Positions 5,590 through 7,745 of a stretch of 7,745 nt of DNA are shown here, in pieces. A program made the translations under genes and the position numbers. The notes beneath the pieces are model-generated. The model worked only from the letters and a program-made list of their open reading frames with translations. It searched no databases and was not told where the DNA came from. The stretch is from an uncultured Saprospiraceae bacterium. GTDB lineage: Bacteria > Bacteroidota > Bacteroidia > Chitinophagales > Saprospiraceae. Location of the stretch: positions 1-7,745 of the forward strand of contig CAKZUM010000088.1 of assembly GCA_937921525.1 (NCBI GenBank), in the 5' to 3' direction. Numbering within the stretch: the first letter of the stretch is position 1; each line of letters starts with the position of its first letter.

Positions 5590-6972
5590 TTAAGCTATAA
5601 TTTCTGTTTTTGCAGTTTTTTGATTTGCTGTTTTCTCACTAATAATAATAGCATCTAAAATTCTTTCCGAAATTGCTTTTACAACAGGAACAACAACTGT
5701 ATTTCCTAATAAGTCAAAAGCTAATCTTTGTTTAACTGGAATTTCATAATCTTCTGGATAACCAAATATTCTCAAGCCTTCTCTAATGGTTAGACGTCTA
5801 ACTCCTTTTCCATCAGGAACAACAATTTTGACCATATCTGTTGCAACAAGAGTTGGGGCAATATCATTAGGATTTAGAATTTTATTAACCTCAAAACTTA
5901 ATTTTCCTGTAACAATATTGTAGCCCTTGGGTTTTGTTTCATCATAAACTCGAGAGGAAATTACACCATTTTCAGTTTCTTCTCTAACTAGTTTTTTAGG
6001 GTGTTCAAACCTTAGGTATCCTTTTTGTACTAAATCGTCTAATAATTCCTTTAGGTCGAAAGTGTGGTTTTCAAATAAGTTAACAGAAGGAGCAAACGTT
6101 TTGATTTGTTTTAATGTTAAAGGCATTCCATCCATCCAGTCAATCCCAATTTCTCCAGCCCAATGTTTTTTTCTTCTTTCTTTAAAAAGTTTGTTAAGTA
6201 AGATTACTTGCTCTTTAGAACATTCTCCTTTTATTCCAATATCCCAACTATGTATATTATTCTGACCTCCTCTTTTGTCTTTAATTGATTTTCCATATAA
6301 TTCTTTTATCGAAAAGTGGGATAGTAATTTTTGTGTAAATGGTGTATTTAAAGTTTCTTTTCCACTTTCTATTACATCTTTAATTACTTGGAACTTTGGG
6401 ATGAAATTTTTTAATGAAATCTTATTATTTTTTGTACCTACAATAAATACTCTTTTTCTAGATTGAGGAACGCCAAAATTTACAGAATCTAATACTTCCC
6501 AAGATACCTGATAGTCCAATTCTTTTTCAAGTTTATAAATAATTGTAGATAAAGTTCTTCCAATTGAATCATGTTTATTTTCTAAATCATGCTTAACTAA
6601 GCCTTCCACATTTTCAAGAATAAAACCTTCAGGTTTATGATATTTAATTATTCTTTCAATCTCAAAGAACAAAGTCCCTCTTGTATCTGCAAATCCTTTT
6701 CTTTTCCCTCCTGCACTAAAAGGTTGACATGGAAAACCTCCAAAAAGAAAATCAAAACTTGGAATATCCTCGTTTTTTACTTCAAAAATATCTCCTACAA
6801 AATTTTCATGATGATGATTATGTTTTAATGTTTCTATGGCATGAGGTTTAATTTCTGAAGTCATTACACATTCAGTTTTTATACCTTTTTCTTGACAAGC
6901 TTGTTCAAAGCCAAGCCGAATACCTCCAAGCCCAGCAAACAAATCAATAAATCTTATTTTATTATTTTTCAT
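5590..6972 (-). CDS. DNA (cytosine-5-)-methyltransferase of the R-M system, NgoBV/NlaIV-like
   Basis: The enzyme transfers a methyl group from S-adenosylmethionine to C5 of cytosine and should protect host DNA from the convergent endonuclease. From the ATG at 6972 it has 460 residues. Motif I is DLFAGLGGIRLGFE (10-23). Motif IV is GGFPCQPFSAGGKRKGF (78-94), with catalytic C82. Motif VI is ENV (120-122) and motif VIII is VPQSRKRVFIVG (168-179). A large target-recognition region spans about 183-375, and motifs IX-X are RRLTIREGLRIFGYPEDY (392-409) and LLGNTVVVPVVKAI (421-434). A Lys/Thr-rich tail follows. All catalytic motifs are intact. ATG codons at 6975 and 6972 are equally possible starts; the one at 6999 adds residues not typical of the family. 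The start lies inside the 3' end of the preceding small gene (11-bp overlap), suggesting translational coupling. Confidence 0.93.
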   Translation of the reverse strand: MKNNKIRFIDLFAGLGGIRLGFEQACQEKGIKTECVMTSEIKPHAIETLKHNHHHENFVGDIFEVKNEDIPSFDFLFGGFPCQPFSAGGKRKGFADTRGTLFFEIERIIKYHKPEGFILENVEGLVKHDLENKHDSIGRTLSTIIYKLEKELDYQVSWEVLDSVNFGVPQSRKRVFIVGTKNNKISLKNFIPKFQVIKDVIESGKETLNTPFTQKLLSHFSIKELYGKSIKDKRGGQNNIHSWDIGIKGECSKEQVILLNKLFKERRKKHWAGEIGIDWMDGMPLTLKQIKTFAPSVNLFENHTFDLKELLDDLVQKGYLRFEHPKKLVREETENGVISSRVYDETKPKGYNIVTGKLSFEVNKILNPNDIAPTLVATDMVKIVVPDGKGVRRLTIREGLRIFGYPEDYEIPVKQRLAFDLLGNTVVVPVVKAISERILDAIIISEKTANQKTAKTEIIA

Positions 6973-7234
6973 CATATTCGGTTTCAGGTTCAGCAGCAAT
7001 ACTTAAATTTGAAATATTATTATCAATTTCAAATTTTGAGCATCCTATTACAGAAAGGCATTGTAAGAAGAAGGTAGCACTGAAAGTTCCACGGCTGATT
7101 TTACTTGTTATACTAGATTTAGTCTCATTTAACCCTTCGTTATTTAAAAGGATAACTAAGTCAGAAGTTCTAATACCTCTCTTAACTAATTCGGATTTTA
7201 ATAATCGCTTTACCTTTTCATTAGTATACACCAT
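6962..7234 (-). CDS. DUF6471-like small protein, probable helix-turn-helix regulator of the R-M system
   Basis: The ATG at 7234 gives 90 residues beginning MVYTNEKVKRLLKSELVKRG. The pattern KVKRLLKSELVKRGI, then a helical stretch with SSITSKISRGTFSATFFLQC (41-60), resembles DUF6471, a short domain with an XRE-like look of unknown function. This family call is from memory of the pattern. The acidic tail EPETEYDEK lies outside the domain. A longer in-frame start at 7390 would add 52 hydrophobic residues foreign to the family and read through the non-coding spacer, so it is rejected. The stop overlaps the methyltransferase start, so the two are probably one transcript. A weak candidate promoter is visible upstream on the - strand: TTG at 7321-7319 and CATTTTTG at 7300-7293, spaced 18 bp. 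The role as an R-M regulator is inferred from position and fold. Confidence 0.75.
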   Translation of the reverse strand: MVYTNEKVKRLLKSELVKRGIRTSDLVILLNNEGLNETKSSITSKISRGTFSATFFLQCLSVIGCSKFEIDNNISNLSIAAEPETEYDEK

Positions 7235-7245
7235 AAAAATAAATT

Positions 7246-7262
7246 TATAGTGTAATTCTATA
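7246..7262. repeat. Inverted repeat TATAG-N7-CTATA upstream of the DUF6471-like gene
   Basis: Perfect 5-bp arms (7246-7250 and 7258-7262) lie 12-28 bp upstream of the ATG at 7234, between it and the candidate promoter. The position fits an autoregulatory operator for the small protein. The arms are short and A+T-rich, so chance is plausible. A 10-bp palindrome, ATAAATTTAT, at 7239-7248 overlaps it. Confidence 0.3.
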
Positions 7263-7378
7263 GAAAAAATCCCATATATGCAAATTTTATCCCAAAAATG
7301 AATAGAAACGGTGAGTGACAATAAAATAATTAGATATATCTTTCCTTCGCTGCCGTAAGGCTGTGTGTCGTCTATCAA

Positions 7379-7395
7379 AGAAGGTTTCACCTTCT
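7379..7395. other. Hairpin AGAAGGT-N3-ACCTTCT between the esterase and DUF6471-like genes
   Basis: A perfect 7-bp stem with a three-base loop lies about 80 bp after the esterase stop on the - strand. No run of T follows on either strand, so a standard intrinsic terminator is not supported. It may still end or stabilise the esterase message. The rest of the 243-bp gap (7235-7477) holds no credible gene. Confidence 0.35.
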
Positions 7396-7477
7396 GTGTG
7401 ATGTTATTTCAATGCAGAACCTTATAAATAGGAGGCACAATACAAAGCAATTGCACCAGCATCTCTACATCCTCGAC

Positions 7478-7744
7478 TCAAAGCCCATTAGTCAGAAGAA
7501 TCCCCCGATAAAAACTATCCAAAAAAAGAGAATTATGCGTCTCCGCCTCATACAATTTTTTGGATAAGGTAATACTACTATCCTTTTCCAACACTTCAAT
7601 AAAGGCTTCTATTTTATTTTTATGAAATTCAGGAATAGACTGATAGGTCAGATGAATGGTCGTCGCCTGCTTATTTGTTCTTTGCTTAAATCGTTCCGTT
7701 ACTTCTCCGTTGCTAAACCAAATAGAAGGATCATAGATATGGAT
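7478..7744 (-). CDS. Putative esterase-type alpha/beta hydrolase, C-terminal fragment (5' end beyond the window)
   Basis: An open frame enters from the right window edge on the - strand and ends at TGA (7480-7478), giving 88 residues with no start in the window. The segment YDPSIWFSNGEVTERF (4-19) resembles the D-P-S-x-W-W/F block after the catalytic acid region of IroE/Fes/esterase D-like hydrolases (putative esterase family). YEAETHNSLFLDSFYRGI (65-82) matches the C-terminal block holding the catalytic histidine, here H70. Such proteins hydrolyse carboxyl esters, including siderophore or thioester substrates; the substrate cannot be told from this fragment. The gene is unrelated to the R-M cassette and marks its right-hand limit. 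Confidence 0.72.
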   Translation of the reverse strand: MHIYDPSIWFSNGEVTERFKQRTNKQATTIHLTYQSIPEFHKNKIEAFIEVLEKDSSITLSKKLYEAETHNSLFLDSFYRGILLTNGL

Positions 7745-7745
7745 G

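Noticed and set aside
6973..6999. Upstream start of the methyltransferase at 6999
   Set aside because: It adds nine residues before the paired ATG codons, increases overlap with the small gene, and places motif I further from the N terminus than usual. It is not excluded experimentally.
6062..7077. Short + strand frames opposite the methyltransferase
   Set aside because: They are low-complexity, Phe/Leu/Ser-rich shadows of the methyltransferase gene.
7235..7390. Long start for the DUF6471-like gene (142 residues)
   Set aside because: The added 52 residues are hydrophobic, low in complexity, cross the likely promoter and dyad, and show no domain.
7391..7477. Continuation of a gene after the esterase stop on the - strand
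   Set aside because: Stops occur in the relevant frames and no motif is visible. The esterase fragment already ends at the usual distance after its catalytic histidine.

Overview
The window holds the 3' end of a Na+-translocating NADH:quinone oxidoreductase (Na+-NQR) operon, followed by a compact, more A+T-rich type II restriction-modification (R-M) cassette and the tail of an unrelated hydrolase gene. The organism is most likely a member of the Bacteroidota. Start codons follow A-rich leaders with no clear Shine-Dalgarno sequence, the sequence is A+T-rich, the Nqr proteins carry loop insertions relative to Vibrio, and a TAnnTTTG-type -7 element lies ahead of the restriction gene. I cannot name a genus from sequence alone.

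Layout. Positions 1-4702 (+ strand) carry nqrB (C-terminal half only), nqrC, nqrD, nqrE and nqrF in the canonical order. The flavin-attachment threonines of NqrB and NqrC, the membrane cysteines of NqrD and NqrE, and the [2Fe-2S], FAD and NADH motifs of NqrF are all visible, so the complex looks functional. The operon is unusually loose: the nqrD-nqrE spacer is 211 bp and the nqrE-nqrF spacer is 364 bp. Both are filled with inverted repeats, including a 108-bp long hairpin just before nqrE and a near-perfect 24-bp G+C-rich inverted repeat before nqrF. A strong intrinsic terminator closes the operon at 4727-4762.

Positions 4889-7234 hold the R-M cassette. An endonuclease of the NgoBV/NlaIV type (predicted target GGNNCC) on the + strand converges, with 11 bp between stop codons, on a C5-cytosine DNA methyltransferase on the - strand. 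Immediately upstream of the methyltransferase, and overlapping it by 11 bp, is a 90-residue protein resembling DUF6471, a small probable helix-turn-helix protein. It could couple regulation to methyltransferase expression. Small inverted repeats lie ahead of both the endonuclease and the small gene.

Positions 7478-7744 (- strand) are the C-terminal 88 residues of an alpha/beta-hydrolase that resembles the putative-esterase (IroE/Fes/esterase D) family. The cassette therefore sits between a housekeeping operon and an unrelated gene, consistent with horizontal acquisition. I saw no tRNA, rRNA, CRISPR array, transposase or integrase.
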